Origin: Streptomyces sp. LHD-70
GTDB lineage: Bacteria > Actinomycetota > Actinomycetes > Streptomycetales > Streptomycetaceae
Assembly: GCF_031157275.1 (NCBI RefSeq)
Contig: NZ_JAVIFW010000005.1
Span: 62,001 to 126,000, forward strand
Direction: 5' to 3'
DNA: 64,000 nucleotides
Of the stretch, positions 48,519 to 57,277 are shown piece after piece (position 1 is the stretch's first letter; each line of letters opens with the position of its first letter). The notes below the pieces were generated by a model. That model was not told where the DNA came from. It saw only the letters and a program-made list of their open reading frames with translations, and searched no databases. The position numbers were made by a program, and so were the translations under genes.

Positions 48519-49214
48519 ATGCCCACCCTGATCCTGGTCCGGCACGGCCGGTCCACCGCCAACACCGCGGGCGTGCTCGCCGGACGGACGCCGGGAGTGG
48601 TCCTCGACGAGCGCGGCGCAGCCCAGGCCGCCGCCCTGCCCGGGCGGCTCGCCGAGCTGCCCCTCGCCACGGCCGTGAGCAGCCCCCTGGAGCGCTGCCG
48701 GCAGACCCTGGAGCCGCTGCTCGCCGCCCGCCCGGAGCTCACGCTGCACACCGAGGAGGGCATCAACGAGTGCGACTACGGCGACTGGTCGGGCCGCAAG
48801 CTCGGCGAGCTCGCCGACGAACCCCTCATGCGGGTCGTCCAGCAGCACCCCTCCGCCGCGGCGTTCCCCGGCGGCGAGTCCATGCGCGCCATGCAGCACC
48901 GCGCCGCCGAGGCGGTACGGGAGTGGAACGCGCGCGTGGAGCGTGATTTCGGATCCGACGCCCTCTATGTGATGTGCTCCCACGGCGACATCATCAAGTC
49001 CCTCGTCGCGGAGGCGCTGGGCCTCCACCTCGACCTGTTCCAGCGGATCTCCGTCGAGCCCTGCTCGGTCACCGTGATCCGGTACACGCGGCTCCGCCCC
49101 TTCCTCGTACGCCTCGGGGACACCGGTGACCTGGGCGGGCTCGCGCCGCGCGACAACGGGGCCGACGCCGGGCGGGGCGACGCGACAGTCGGGGGCGGTG
49201 CGGGCGCACCGTGA
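48519..49214 (+). CDS. Histidine-phosphatase-family protein (MSMEG_4193-like)
   Basis: The 231-residue protein has the phosphoglycerate-mutase-type RHG motif (LILVRHGRSTAN), AVSSPLERCRQT, the Glu-bearing INECDYGDWSGRKL and VMCSHGDIIKSL. It is the first gene of a conserved actinobacterial set with a DUF3090 protein, an SCO1664-family protein and mshC. A TACGCT -10 box ends 7 bases before the ATG, which suggests a leaderless message. The true substrate is not known. Confidence 0.88.
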   Translation: MPTLILVRHGRSTANTAGVLAGRTPGVVLDERGAAQAAALPGRLAELPLATAVSSPLERCRQTLEPLLAARPELTLHTEEGINECDYGDWSGRKLGELADEPLMRVVQQHPSAAAFPGGESMRAMQHRAAEAVREWNARVERDFGSDALYVMCSHGDIIKSLVAEALGLHLDLFQRISVEPCSVTVIRYTRLRPFLVRLGDTGDLGGLAPRDNGADAGRGDATVGGGAGAP

Positions 49215-49350
49215 TCGTCGCCCGCAGTAGGGTGACCCACGTCGACCGCGGCCAGGGCCGCAGCACATCAGGCCGTCGTACCCGATGGCCGGCAGTACCC
49301 GACAGCGAGCAGACAGCCGCAGTACCCGATACCGAGGGAGAGGCCAGGAC

Positions 49351-49941
49351 GTGTCCCGTCAGGTGTTCCTCTACGACCCGCCGGAACGTTTCGTGGCCGG
49401 CACGGTCGGGCTCCCCGGGCGCCGTACGTTCTTCCTGCAGGCCTCCGCCGGTGGCCGGGTCACGAGCGTTGCCCTGGAGAAGACCCAGGTGGCCGCGCTC
49501 GCCGAGCGCATGGACGAGCTGCTCGACGAGGTCGTGCGGCGCAGCGGTGGCAGCGCCCCCGTGCCGGCCGTGGCGCCCAGCGAGATCGCCGACAGCGCGC
49601 CCCTCGACGCCCCCGTCGAGGAGGAGTTCCGCGTCGGCACCATGGCGCTCGCCTGGGACGGCGAGGAGCAGCGCATGGTCGTCGAGGCCCAGGCGCTCGT
49701 CGAGCTGGACGCCGACGACGACGAGGACCTCGCCGAGGCCGAGGAGCGACTGCTCCAGGACGACGAGAACGGCCCGCCGATGCTGCGCGTACGGCTCTCC
49801 GGAGCGCAGGCCAGGGCCTTCGCCAAGCGCGCCCTCGACGTCGTGAACGCGGGCCGTCCGCCGTGCCCGCTGTGCAGCCTGCCGCTCGACCCGGAAGGAC
49901 ACGTATGCCCGCGTCAGAACGGATACCGGCGCGGCCTGTGA
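49351..49941 (+). CDS. DUF3090 family protein
   Basis: The 196-residue protein SRQVFLYDPPERFVAGTVGL continues with GRRTFFLQA and ends in a four-residue Cys zinc site (PPCPLCSLPLDPEGHVCPRQNGYRRG). It is a conserved actinobacterial family of unknown function. GTG 49351 has GAGGGAGAGGCCAGGAC before it. The next gene starts inside its last 37 bases in another frame, so the two are coupled. It has long been found next to mshC. Confidence 0.87.
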   Translation: MSRQVFLYDPPERFVAGTVGLPGRRTFFLQASAGGRVTSVALEKTQVAALAERMDELLDEVVRRSGGSAPVPAVAPSEIADSAPLDAPVEEEFRVGTMALAWDGEEQRMVVEAQALVELDADDDEDLAEAEERLLQDDENGPPMLRVRLSGAQARAFAKRALDVVNAGRPPCPLCSLPLDPEGHVCPRQNGYRRGL

Positions 49942-50753
49942 CCGCCACCGCGGAAGCCGTCGATCTGCTGACGCACGGCGAACTCACTGTGCTCGGACGG
50001 ATCCGCGAAGCCTCCAACGCGGTTCTCTACTGCTCGGTCGAGCACGAGGGCGTCAGCGCCCACTGCGTGTACAAGCCGGTCGCCGGTGAGCGTCCGCTGT
50101 GGGACTTCCCCGACGGCACGCTCGCCCAGCGCGAGGTCGCCGCGTACGAGGTGTCGCGGGCCACCGGCTGGGATCTCGTACCGCCAACCGTCCTGCGCGA
50201 CGGGCCGCACGGCGAGGGCATGTGCCAGCTGTGGATCGAGCCGGTCGCCCCGTCGGAGGCGGACTCCGCGCCCGAACTCCTCGCGCTCGTCGACGGGGAG
50301 GAGCCCGACGAGGGCTGGAAGGCCGTCGGCTTCGCCGAGGTCTCAGAGGGGCGCACGGCCCTGCTCGTGCACGCCGACGACCCGCGCCTGCGCCGCCTCG
50401 CCGTCCTCGACGCCGTGATCAACAACTCCGACCGCAAGGGCGGCCATCTGCTGCCCGCGCCCGGCGGCACGCTGTACGGCATCGACCACGGCGTCACCTT
50501 CCACGTGGACGACAAGCTGCGCACCCTGCTGTGGGGCTGGGCCGGTGAGCCGCTGACCGCGGAGGCCGTCGAGGTTCTCGGCACCCTCGCGCGGGACCTC
50601 GCCGAGGGTGCGCCGCTCGCGGACCGGCTCGTGGAGTTGATCACTCCGGCCGAGGTGGACGCCGTACGCGAACGGGTGGCCGAATTGCTGCGGTCCGGGG
50701 TGCACCCGGTGCCGAACGGATCGTGGCCCGCGATTCCGTGGCCGCCCGTGTGA
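49905..50753 (+). CDS. SCO1664-family protein (PI3/4-kinase-like fold)
   Basis: The 282-residue protein has features of a divergent phosphoinositide-kinase-like fold. AHCVYKPVAGERPLWDFPDG carries the ATP-site Lys, and INNSDRKGGHLL and YGIDHGVTFH hold the catalytic and metal positions. ATG 49905 has CCGGAAGGACACGT before it and overlaps the DUF3090 end. Position between DUF3090 and mshC is conserved in actinobacteria; the role is unknown. Confidence 0.87.
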   Translation: MPASERIPARPVTATAEAVDLLTHGELTVLGRIREASNAVLYCSVEHEGVSAHCVYKPVAGERPLWDFPDGTLAQREVAAYEVSRATGWDLVPPTVLRDGPHGEGMCQLWIEPVAPSEADSAPELLALVDGEEPDEGWKAVGFAEVSEGRTALLVHADDPRLRRLAVLDAVINNSDRKGGHLLPAPGGTLYGIDHGVTFHVDDKLRTLLWGWAGEPLTAEAVEVLGTLARDLAEGAPLADRLVELITPAEVDAVRERVAELLRSGVHPVPNGSWPAIPWPPV

Positions 50754-50891
50754 GCCCTGCCCACGGCGATCCATGGGCGCAGGGCGATGGATCGGCGCTG
50801 CACATCGGCGGCCGAGACGCAAGAGGGCCTTCCCGGCCAGAAGATCCGGTCCGGTTCGTATCCGGAAGGGGCGTCCGGTTAGTCTCGAAGC

Positions 50892-52121
50892 ATGCATGCC
50901 TGGCCCGCTTCCGAGGTCCCCGCCCTGCCCGGCAAGGGCCGCGACCTCAGGATCCACGACACCGCGACCGGTGGGCGCATCGCCCTTGACCCCGGTCCTG
51001 TCGCCCGTATCTACGTCTGCGGCATCACGCCGTACGACGCGACCCACATGGGTCACGCGGCGACCTACAACGCGTTCGACCTCGTTCAGCGCGTGTGGCT
51101 CGACACCAAGCGGCAGGTTCACTATGTCCAGAACGTGACGGACGTGGACGATCCGCTTTTGGAGCGGGCCGTGCGCGACGGCGTCGACTGGACCGGGCTC
51201 GCGGAGCGCGAGACCGCACTCTTCCGCGAGGACATGACCGCCCTGCGGATGCTTCCCCCGCAGCAGTACATAGGCGCCGTCGAGGCCATACCCGGGATCG
51301 TCCCGCTGGTCGAGCGACTGCGTGACATGGGCGCCGCCTACGAACTCGAGGGCGACGTCTACTTCTCCGTCGAGTCGGACGCCCACTTCGGCGAGGTCTC
51401 CCGCCTCGACGCCGCCGCCATGAAGGCGCTCTCCGCGGAGCGCGGCGGCGACCCGGAGCGCCCCGGCAAGAAGAACCCCCTCGACCCGATGCTGTGGATG
51501 GCCGCCCGCGAGGGCGAGCCCAGCTGGGACGGCGCCAGCCTCGGCCGCGGCCGGCCCGGCTGGCACATCGAGTGCGTCGCCATCGCCCTGGAACACCTCG
51601 GCATGGGCTTCGACGTTCAGGGCGGCGGCTCCGACCTGGCCTTCCCGCACCACGAGATGGGCGCCTCGCACGCCCAGGTCCTCACCGGCGAGCACCCCTT
51701 CGCGAAGGCGTACGTGCACGCGGGGATGGTCGGCCTCGACGGCGAGAAGATGTCGAAGTCCAAGGGCAACCTGGTCTTCGTCTCGAAGCTGCGCCGCGAC
51801 GGCGTCGACCCGGCCGCGATCCGGCTCGCGCTCCTCGCCCACCACTACCGCGCCGACTGGGAGTGGACCGACCAGGTCCTGCCGGACGCCGTGGACCGCC
51901 TGGGCCGCTGGCGCGCCGCCGTCTCCCGGCCCGACGGCCCGGCCGCGGAGGCGCTCGTCGAGGAGATCCGCGAGGCCCTGTCCGACGACCTCGACGCCCC
52001 GAAGGCGCTCGCGGCCGTCGACCGCTGGGCCGCGCTCCAGGACTCCGAGGGCGGTACGGACGAGGGGGCGCCCGGCGTAGTGTCCCGTGCCGTGGACGCG
52101 CTGCTTGGTGTGGCGCTGTAG
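50892..52121 (+). CDS. mshC: Cysteine:1D-myo-inosityl glucosamine ligase MshC
   Basis: The 409-residue enzyme makes the Cys-GlcN-Ins bond in mycothiol, the main thiol of actinomycetes, using ATP through a cysteinyl-adenylate. It is a cysteinyl-tRNA-synthetase paralogue. The HIGH-like motif is [10 protein letters not shown] after the zinc Cys in [24 protein letters not shown] and [10 protein letters not shown] carry the other zinc ligands. The KMSKS loop is [10 protein letters not shown]. It lacks a tRNA anticodon-binding domain. A TAGTCT -10 box ends 6 bases before the ATG, hinting at its own leaderless promoter inside the cluster. Confidence 0.95.
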   Translation: MHAWPASEVPALPGKGRDLRIHDTATGGRIALDPGPVARIYVCGITPYDATHMGHAATYNAFDLVQRVWLDTKRQVHYVQNVTDVDDPLLERAVRDGVDWTGLAERETALFREDMTALRMLPPQQYIGAVEAIPGIVPLVERLRDMGAAYELEGDVYFSVESDAHFGEVSRLDAAAMKALSAERGGDPERPGKKNPLDPMLWMAAREGEPSWDGASLGRGRPGWHIECVAIALEHLGMGFDVQGGGSDLAFPHHEMGASHAQVLTGEHPFAKAYVHAGMVGLDGEKMSKSKGNLVFVSKLRRDGVDPAAIRLALLAHHYRADWEWTDQVLPDAVDRLGRWRAAVSRPDGPAAEALVEEIREALSDDLDAPKALAAVDRWAALQDSEGGTDEGAPGVVSRAVDALLGVAL

Positions 52122-52136
52122 TACCTGCGTACGCAA

Positions 52137-52169
52137 AGGCGCCGGACGAGAAGTGCTCGTCCGGCGCCT
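52137..52169 (+). terminator. Hairpin terminator after mshC
   Basis: A perfect 14-bp stem (AGGCGCCGGACGAG with CTCGTCCGGCGCCT) closes an AAGTG loop, 15 bases after the mshC stop and before the convergent PAC2 gene. Confidence 0.85.
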
Positions 52170-52199
52170 CTGTGGTGCCCGGGGTGTTGCGTCGGCCGG

Positions 52200-53360
52200 T
52201 CAGTCGTCCTTGCCGGGGGCGCCGGTGCTGCTGCCGCCGTCTTCGCGGTTCTCGGTGTCCTCGGGGCCCTGGGTGTCCTGGGTGGCCGGGGTCTCCTGGC
52301 CGTTGTCGTCGGAACCCGCGTCCGAGTCTGCCTCCGCCGCTGCCTCCGCATCCTTGGCGGGCTGCTCGGGCTGGTCGTCCCTCTGCTCGGGCTGCTCGGT
52401 CTGGTCCGGGCGGTCCTGGGGGTGCGGGGGCTTCGGCGGGCGCGTGCGGTCGCTCGCGGTGTCGCGCAGGAACGGGCCCGCGTCGCTGCCGTCCGTCGCG
52501 TGCCCCGGGCCCGTCGGGCCGCCGTCACGCCGACGGAGGTAGCGCTCGAACTCGCGGGCGATCGCCTCGCCGGACGCCTCGGGCAGCTCCGCCGTGTCGC
52601 GGGCCTCCTCCAGGCTCTGCACGTACTCCGCGACCTCGCTGTCCTCGGCCGCCAGCTGGTCCACGCCCAACTGCCAGGCGCGCGCGTCCTCCGCCAGCTC
52701 GCCGAGCGGGATGCGCAGGCCGATCAGGTCCTCCAGGCGGTTCAGGAGGGCCAGGGTCGCCTTCGGGTTGGGCGGCTGCGAGACGTAGTGCGGGACGGCC
52801 GCCCAGAGCGAGACCGCGGGGACGCCCGCGTGCGTGCAGGCCTCCTGGAGGATGCCGACGATGCCGGTGGGGCCCTCGTACCGCGTCTCCTCCAGGTTCA
52901 TCGTGCGGGCCAGGTCCGGGTCGGACGTGACGCCGCTGACCGGGACGGGGCGGGTGTGCGGGGTGTCGCCGAGCAGGGCGCCCAGGATCACCACCAGCTC
53001 GACGCCCAGTTCGTGGGCGAAGCCGAGGAGTTCGTTGCAGAACGAGCGCCAGCGCATGGACGGTTCGATGCCGCGCACCAGGACGAGGTCGCGCGGTTTG
53101 TCACCGCCGACCCGGACGACGGACAGGCGGGTCGTCGGCCAGGTGATCTTGCGGACGCCGCCGTCCAGCCACACCGTGGGGCGGTTGACCTGGAAGTCGT
53201 AGTAGTCCTCGGCGTCGAGGGCGGCGAACACCTCGCCCTTCCACTCCCGGTCCAGGTGTGCGACCGCGGTGGAGGCGGCGTCGCCTGCGTCGTTCCAGCC
53301 CTCGAACGCGGCCACCATGACCGGGTCGACCAGCTCGGGAACCCCCTCGAGCTCGATCAC
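52200..53360 (-). CDS. PAC2-family protein with long disordered tail
   Basis: The 386-residue protein has a PAC2 domain (proteasome-assembly-chaperone-like) from residue 1 to about 285 (VMVAAFEGWNDAGDAASTAV near the start and LWAAVPHYVSQPPNPKATLALL later). A tail of about 100 residues rich in Asp, Glu, Pro, Gln and Thr follows (DRPDQTEQPEQRDDQPEQPA region). GTG 53360 (MIELEGVPEL) has GGAAGGAGGCGCTGG before it, so the longer frame is rejected. Its role is unknown; a link to the actinobacterial proteasome is only suggested by the family name. Confidence 0.87.
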   Translation of the reverse strand: MIELEGVPELVDPVMVAAFEGWNDAGDAASTAVAHLDREWKGEVFAALDAEDYYDFQVNRPTVWLDGGVRKITWPTTRLSVVRVGGDKPRDLVLVRGIEPSMRWRSFCNELLGFAHELGVELVVILGALLGDTPHTRPVPVSGVTSDPDLARTMNLEETRYEGPTGIVGILQEACTHAGVPAVSLWAAVPHYVSQPPNPKATLALLNRLEDLIGLRIPLGELAEDARAWQLGVDQLAAEDSEVAEYVQSLEEARDTAELPEASGEAIAREFERYLRRRDGGPTGPGHATDGSDAGPFLRDTASDRTRPPKPPHPQDRPDQTEQPEQRDDQPEQPAKDAEAAAEADSDAGSDDNGQETPATQDTQGPEDTENREDGGSSTGAPGKDD

Positions 53361-53485
53361 CCAGCGCCTCCTTCCGACGTTCCCCCAGAGCCTTGTGGGC
53401 CTGGGAGGGACCCCACTCGCGTACGCCCCAACCTTACGGCGTCCGCGGGGGGCCTCCGCAGCCCCCTTGCATGCCCCTGGCACGC

Positions 53486-53516
53486 CAGAGGTGATGCATA
53501 CGCCTCTGTGCAGAGG
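53486..53516. repeat. Alternating CAGAGG/CCTCTG inverted repeats
   Basis: CAGAGG (53486-53491), CCTCTG (53503-53508) and CAGAGG (53511-53516) alternate, so two mutually exclusive hairpins can form. The second pair is the perfect palindrome CCTCTG-TG-CAGAGG. It lies in the 215-base gap between the GntR gene stop and the PAC2 start on the minus strand, and could be a terminator or an operator. Confidence 0.45.
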
Positions 53517-53575
53517 TCTATTCGTCCGAGCCGTGGATGGTCAACTGTGCGAGGTGACTGGGGGAGTGGTGGTGC

Positions 53576-54247
53576 TCACAGCGTCGAGCGCAGCCACTGC
53601 TCGACGCTCGCGATGTGCACCGTCGCCCAGGAGCGGGCCGCCTCGGCGTCGCGGTCGCGGAGCGCGGTGAGGATCATGCGGTGTTCGTGCAGGGTCCGGC
53701 TGACCGCGTCCTCCTGGGTGAGGCCGCGCCAGACCCGGGCCCGGGTCGTCGGCCCGGACAGGCCGTCGAGCAGCGAGCAGAGCACCGAGTTGCCGGAGGC
53801 CTGGACGATGCCGCGGTGGAACTCCAGGTCGGACGCGACCAGCTCCTCGACCGAGGGTGCCGGGCCGAGGGCGTCCAACTGGGCCTCCAGAAAGTCCAGT
53901 TCGGCGGCGTCGATCTGCTTGCAGGCGATCGCCGTGGCCGCCGGTTCCAGGATGCGACGGACGGCCAGGAACTCCAGGACCGTGTCGTCGCGGTGGAAGT
54001 CGACGACGAAGCTCAGGGCCTCCAGGAGGAGTTGGGGGTCGAGACTGGTGACGTACGTGCCGTCGCCCTGGCGTACGTCGAGGATGCGGATCAGGGCGAG
54101 GGCGCGCACCGCCTCGCGCAGGGAGTTGCGGGACAGGCCCAGGTCGGCGGCGAGCTCGCTCTCCTTGGGCAGGCGGTCGCCGGGGCGCAGCGCGCCGGAG
54201 ACGATCATGCCCTTGATCTTCTCGATCGCCTCGTCCGTGACCGCCAT
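53576..54247 (-). CDS. GntR-family regulator, FadR/FCD type
   Basis: The 223-residue protein has the GntR winged helix (residues ~10-65: LRPGDRLPKESELAADLGLS, then RNSLREAVRALALI) and a C-terminal FCD ligand domain with candidate metal ligands in LEFHRGIVQASGN and RTLHEHRMILTALRD. FCD proteins respond to organic acids. ATG 54247 has GGCGGGGGCACC upstream. It is divergent from marR-like 54440, and overlapping palindromes lie between them. It may control the aromatic operon to the right, though that operon's promoter lies outside the window. Confidence 0.88.
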   Translation of the reverse strand: MAVTDEAIEKIKGMIVSGALRPGDRLPKESELAADLGLSRNSLREAVRALALIRILDVRQGDGTYVTSLDPQLLLEALSFVVDFHRDDTVLEFLAVRRILEPAATAIACKQIDAAELDFLEAQLDALGPAPSVEELVASDLEFHRGIVQASGNSVLCSLLDGLSGPTTRARVWRGLTQEDAVSRTLHEHRMILTALRDRDAEAARSWATVHIASVEQWLRSTL

Positions 54248-54320
54248 GGTGCCCCCGCCTCGACCAGTCGGCGCGCCCGCGTCCTCGCCGTATCCTCGCC
54301 GAGGCCGTGCGCGCCGGTAG

Positions 54321-54336
54321 ACATCCGATGTATCGG
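54321..54336. promoter_or_regulatory. Overlapping palindromes in the GntR/MarR intergenic region
   Basis: ACATC-C-GATGT (54321-54331) overlaps CCGAT-GT-ATCGG (54325-54336), and GGCC-N6-GGCC follows. They lie midway between the divergent starts. Operators for either regulator are plausible. Confidence 0.5.
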
Positions 54337-54439
54337 CCTCATTATGGCCCCGGGCGGGGGAAGGGCGTATGTGTTTCAGGGCTAAGATTTCTTCGACGGC
54401 TCGACGGAGCCGCCACGAGGGGAAGGCAGGCAGTCGCAC

Positions 54440-54988
54440 ATGACGGGGAAGAACGCCGCGAAGAACGGGGCCGTCCGCAAGGACGCGGTCGCGTCGATCA
54501 TCGAGGACTGGGCGCGCGAGCGGCCCGAGCTCGACACCTCGCCCCTGGAGGTCCTCGCGCGGCTGCATCGCACCTTCCTGCGCTACAACACCCGGCTGAC
54601 CTCCGCGATCGACCAGCACGGCCTGGCGGTGGCCGGTTTCGACGTACTGACGGCGCTGCGCCGCGCGGGAGCGCCGTACCGGCTCACGGCCGGGCAGTTG
54701 GCCGACTCGGGGCTCGTCTCGTCGGCCGGGGTGACGCTGCGGATCGACCGCCTGGAGAAGGACGGGCTCATCGTCCGGGAACGGGACGCCGACGACCGGC
54801 GCGTCGTGTACTCACGCCTCACGGACGCCGGTCTGGCCAAGGTCGACGAGGTGTTCGCGGAGCACCTGGACAACGAGCGCCGCATGCTGGCCGGCATGTC
54901 TCCTGCGGAGTGCCGTCAACTGGCCCGGTTGCTGTCGAAGTTGGAGCGGTCCATCGAGGAGTCGGCGGAGGGGCCGGGCGAGGGGTGA
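54440..54988 (+). CDS. MarR-family regulator
   Basis: The 182-residue protein has a MarR winged helix: RLTAGQLADSGLVSSAGVTL then RIDRLEKDGLIVRERDADDR RVVYSRLTDAG (split), flanked by dimerisation helices. A TAAGAT -10 candidate is at 54383-54388. MarR proteins often sense phenolic compounds, and it lies beside an aromatic degradation operon. It is convergent with the Rieske oxygenase gene. ATG 54440 follows GGGGAAGGCAGGCAGTCGCAC. Confidence 0.88.
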   Translation: MTGKNAAKNGAVRKDAVASIIEDWARERPELDTSPLEVLARLHRTFLRYNTRLTSAIDQHGLAVAGFDVLTALRRAGAPYRLTAGQLADSGLVSSAGVTLRIDRLEKDGLIVRERDADDRRVVYSRLTDAGLAKVDEVFAEHLDNERRMLAGMSPAECRQLARLLSKLERSIEESAEGPGEG

Positions 54989-54990
54989 AC

Positions 54991-55014
54991 CCCGCGCCCC
55001 CGAAGGGGCGCGGG
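54991..55014 (+). terminator. Bidirectional terminator in a second repeat family
   Basis: A perfect 10-bp stem (CCCGCGCCCC with GGGGCGCGGG) closes a CGAA loop between the convergent MarR and Rieske genes. The following AACTGCGCGAGCGACCACGG belongs, from memory, to a repeat frequent in Streptomyces intergenic regions. Confidence 0.75.
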
Positions 55015-55075
55015 GAACTGCGCGAGCGACCACGGGCGGTCCGCAGGCGGGGGCGAGGCACCAGCCTGGCAGGGC

Positions 55076-56074
55076 TCAGACGCTCCCCTGCGCCTCCGCC
55101 CCAGCCCGGTAAAGGCGTCGCAGCCGCACCACGCCCAGGTCGTGCTGGTACAGGTTCTCCTGCTGGTCGGCGTCGGACGGCATCGCCTCCAGCATGACGC
55201 GGTCCTGTTCCAGGACGGCCCAGTGGCGTTCCTCGATCAGGGTCTTGTAGAGGAAGCGCCAGCTGTCGCGCTGCCAGCCCTGGACCTTGCGGTAGCGCCA
55301 GAAGAACACCGCGCAGCGCTCCTCGTCGACCGGGCGGACCATGCCGACGATCCCGAACGGGCCGCCGGGGCCCGCCGACGGCGGGTACGGGATGGACAGA
55401 TCCACCCAGTCCACGCCCGTGCGGCACAGCTCCACCCAGTCGAAGTTGACGCCCCGCTGGTCGGTCTTCTCGAAGAAGTAGCCGCGGTCGGTCTCCCGGA
55501 TGCGGAACTTGGCGGTCGTGTCGCCCTCGAACATCGTGTGCGAGTCGTGGTGCAGGAACGCGCCGTGCATCGGGTCGAGCAGGTTCTCCACGGCGTACCG
55601 CCACGGCACGTTCCACTCCGCGTAGCAGAGGAACGCGTCGACGTCCGGGTCGGTGAGGGGCTCGGGGAGCGTCAACTCGACCGGCTGCGGCTGCTCTTCG
55701 GAGCCGAAGTACGCGAGGACCGCGCCCGCGGCCTCCCGCACCGGAAGGGAGCGGACGAGCTGCTTGCCCTCCAGGTTGCAGCCGGGCAGGCCGGGCACCG
55801 ACGACACCGTGCCGTCGGTCTCGACCTCCACGCCGTGGTACCAGCAGGCCACCCGGTCGCCCAGGTGCTTGCCGAGGGAGAGCGGGGCGCCGCGGTGCGG
55901 GCAGCGGTCGGCGAGCATGCTCAGGGTGCCGTCGGAGCGGCGGAAGAGCAGCCACTGCTCGCCGAGGACGGTGACCTTGCGCATCGCGCCGGGGGCGACG
56001 AAGTCGGAGGGGCAGACCGGGTGCCACTGGCCGCGCAGGCCGGTCGCGTAGATCTGGTCAGCGGTCAGGGTCAT
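55076..56074 (-). CDS. Rieske aromatic-ring oxygenase, alpha-subunit type
   Basis: The 332-residue non-heme iron oxygenase has the Rieske [2Fe-2S] site C58-x-H60...C77-x-x-H80 (CPHRG, CWYHG) and the mononuclear iron site in ENLLDPMHGAFLHH (D167 bridge, H170, H175). It would hydroxylate or O/N-demethylate an aromatic with electrons from the PDR-type reductase two genes upstream. It is the last gene of the minus-strand operon. ATG 56074 is used, 5 bases after the preceding stop; GTG 56083 would overlap. No beta-subunit gene is present. Confidence 0.9.
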   Translation of the reverse strand: MTLTADQIYATGLRGQWHPVCPSDFVAPGAMRKVTVLGEQWLLFRRSDGTLSMLADRCPHRGAPLSLGKHLGDRVACWYHGVEVETDGTVSSVPGLPGCNLEGKQLVRSLPVREAAGAVLAYFGSEEQPQPVELTLPEPLTDPDVDAFLCYAEWNVPWRYAVENLLDPMHGAFLHHDSHTMFEGDTTAKFRIRETDRGYFFEKTDQRGVNFDWVELCRTGVDWVDLSIPYPPSAGPGGPFGIVGMVRPVDEERCAVFFWRYRKVQGWQRDSWRFLYKTLIEERHWAVLEQDRVMLEAMPSDADQQENLYQHDLGVVRLRRLYRAGAEAQGSV

Positions 56075-56079
56075 GGTGG

Positions 56080-56310
56080 TCACGCTCCCAGTCGGTGCAT
56101 CTCGGCGCGGAAGGAGTCCTCGGTCCACGGGGCGCCGTCAGGGGCGTGGACCTGGCGGGCGTTCAACCCCCGCACGACATCGGCGAGTTCATGGCCTTCC
56201 TTGGTGAAGACCTCTTCGAGGGTGGCGGCCAGCTTGTACTCGTACGGGGAAGGCTCGTGCGTACGGGACTGGTGCACGTCCAGGTACGGCCAGGTCTCTA
56301 CGGTGTTCAT
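56080..56310 (-). CDS. Small conserved protein between reductase and oxygenase
   Basis: The 76-residue protein has LDVHQSRTHEPSPYEYKLAA near its start and then LEEVFTKEGHELADVVRGLN. It is helical, with a hint of helix-turn-helix. Similar small genes beside Rieske oxygenases have been named recombinase-like helix-turn-helix proteins, but I cannot confirm this. ATG 56310 has TTGGGAGC upstream. It may be a small accessory subunit of the oxygenase. Confidence 0.65.
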   Translation of the reverse strand: MNTVETWPYLDVHQSRTHEPSPYEYKLAATLEEVFTKEGHELADVVRGLNARQVHAPDGAPWTEDSFRAEMHRLGA

Positions 56311-56328
56311 GTCGGGTGCTCCCAAGGG

Positions 56329-57267
56329 CTAGAGGTCGAGGGCGAGGCGGCCGGACGCGCAGCGCGAGACGCAGATCATCATCGAGGCGTTCGCGGCGTG
56401 CTCGGCTTCGGAGAGCAGGAAGTCGCGGTGGTCGGGGGTGCCGTCGAGCACCCGGGTCTCGCAGGAGCCGCAGATGCCGTCGCGGCAGGAGCTCTCCACG
56501 GTCAGGCCGGCCTGCTCGGCGGCCTCCAGGATCGAGGTGTCGGGTCCGACGGTCAGGGTGAGTCCCGACGTGCGGCACTCCACCTCGAACTCCCCGTCGT
56601 CCGTGGCGCGTTCGACGACCGGAGCCGCGAACCGCTCCACCCGGAGGACCTCCGCCGGGCAGGCGGCCTCCACGGCGGCGAGCAGCGGCTCGGGCCCGCA
56701 GCAGTACACGAGCGTGCCCTCCGGCAGCTCCGCGAGCGCACCGGCCAGATCGATATGGCCCTGCTCGTCCTGCGGTACGAGAGTCAAGTCGCCGCCGAGC
56801 GCGGCCAGTTCGTCGGCGAAGGCCATCGAGGCGCGGCTGCGACCGCCGTACACCATGCGCCACACGGCCCCGCGCCGGGCGGCCTCGCGGGCCATGGCGA
56901 GGATCGGGGTGACGCCGATGCCGCCCGCGAGGAACACGTACGCGGCGGCGTCCTCCAGGGCGAAGTGGTTGCGCGGCTCGGACACGGTGACCCGCTGGCC
57001 GGGGCGCAGCACGGTGTGCACATGGCGCGAACCGCCGCGCGAGGAGGGCGCGTCGAGGACACCGATGCGGTACGAGCCGCACGCGGCCGGGTCGCCGCAC
57101 AGGCTGTACTGGCGGATCTGCCCGCCCACGTGCACGTCGATATGCGCACCCGGCGCCCAGGCGGGCAGCGGCTTGCCGTCCGGGTGGACGAGCTCGACGG
57201 ACAGGACGCCCTCGGCCTCCCAGGTCATCCGCCGGACAAGCAGCTCCAGTTGACGTTCTTCGCTCAT
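56329..57267 (-). CDS. PDR/VanB-type oxygenase reductase (FMN, [2Fe-2S])
   Basis: The 312-residue protein has the phthalate-dioxygenase-reductase order: an FMN/FAD beta-barrel with IRQYSLCGDP, an NAD domain with FLAGGIGVTPILAMA and VYCCGPEPLL, and a C-terminal plant-type ferredoxin with the CxxxxCxxC...C cluster site (SSCRDGICGSCETRVL, then MICVSRC). It passes electrons from NADH to the Rieske oxygenase encoded in the same operon. Confidence 0.92.
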   Translation of the reverse strand: MSEERQLELLVRRMTWEAEGVLSVELVHPDGKPLPAWAPGAHIDVHVGGQIRQYSLCGDPAACGSYRIGVLDAPSSRGGSRHVHTVLRPGQRVTVSEPRNHFALEDAAAYVFLAGGIGVTPILAMAREAARRGAVWRMVYGGRSRASMAFADELAALGGDLTLVPQDEQGHIDLAGALAELPEGTLVYCCGPEPLLAAVEAACPAEVLRVERFAAPVVERATDDGEFEVECRTSGLTLTVGPDTSILEAAEQAGLTVESSCRDGICGSCETRVLDGTPDHRDFLLSEAEHAANASMMICVSRCASGRLALDL

Positions 57268-57277
57268 GGCGGCCTCC

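Noticed and set aside
54263..54272. GACCAGTCGG upstream of the GntR gene, resembling the ACCGACTGGTCGGT operator.
   Set aside because: Only the central ten bases match, there is no promoter geometry, and the gene has no link to the other three units.
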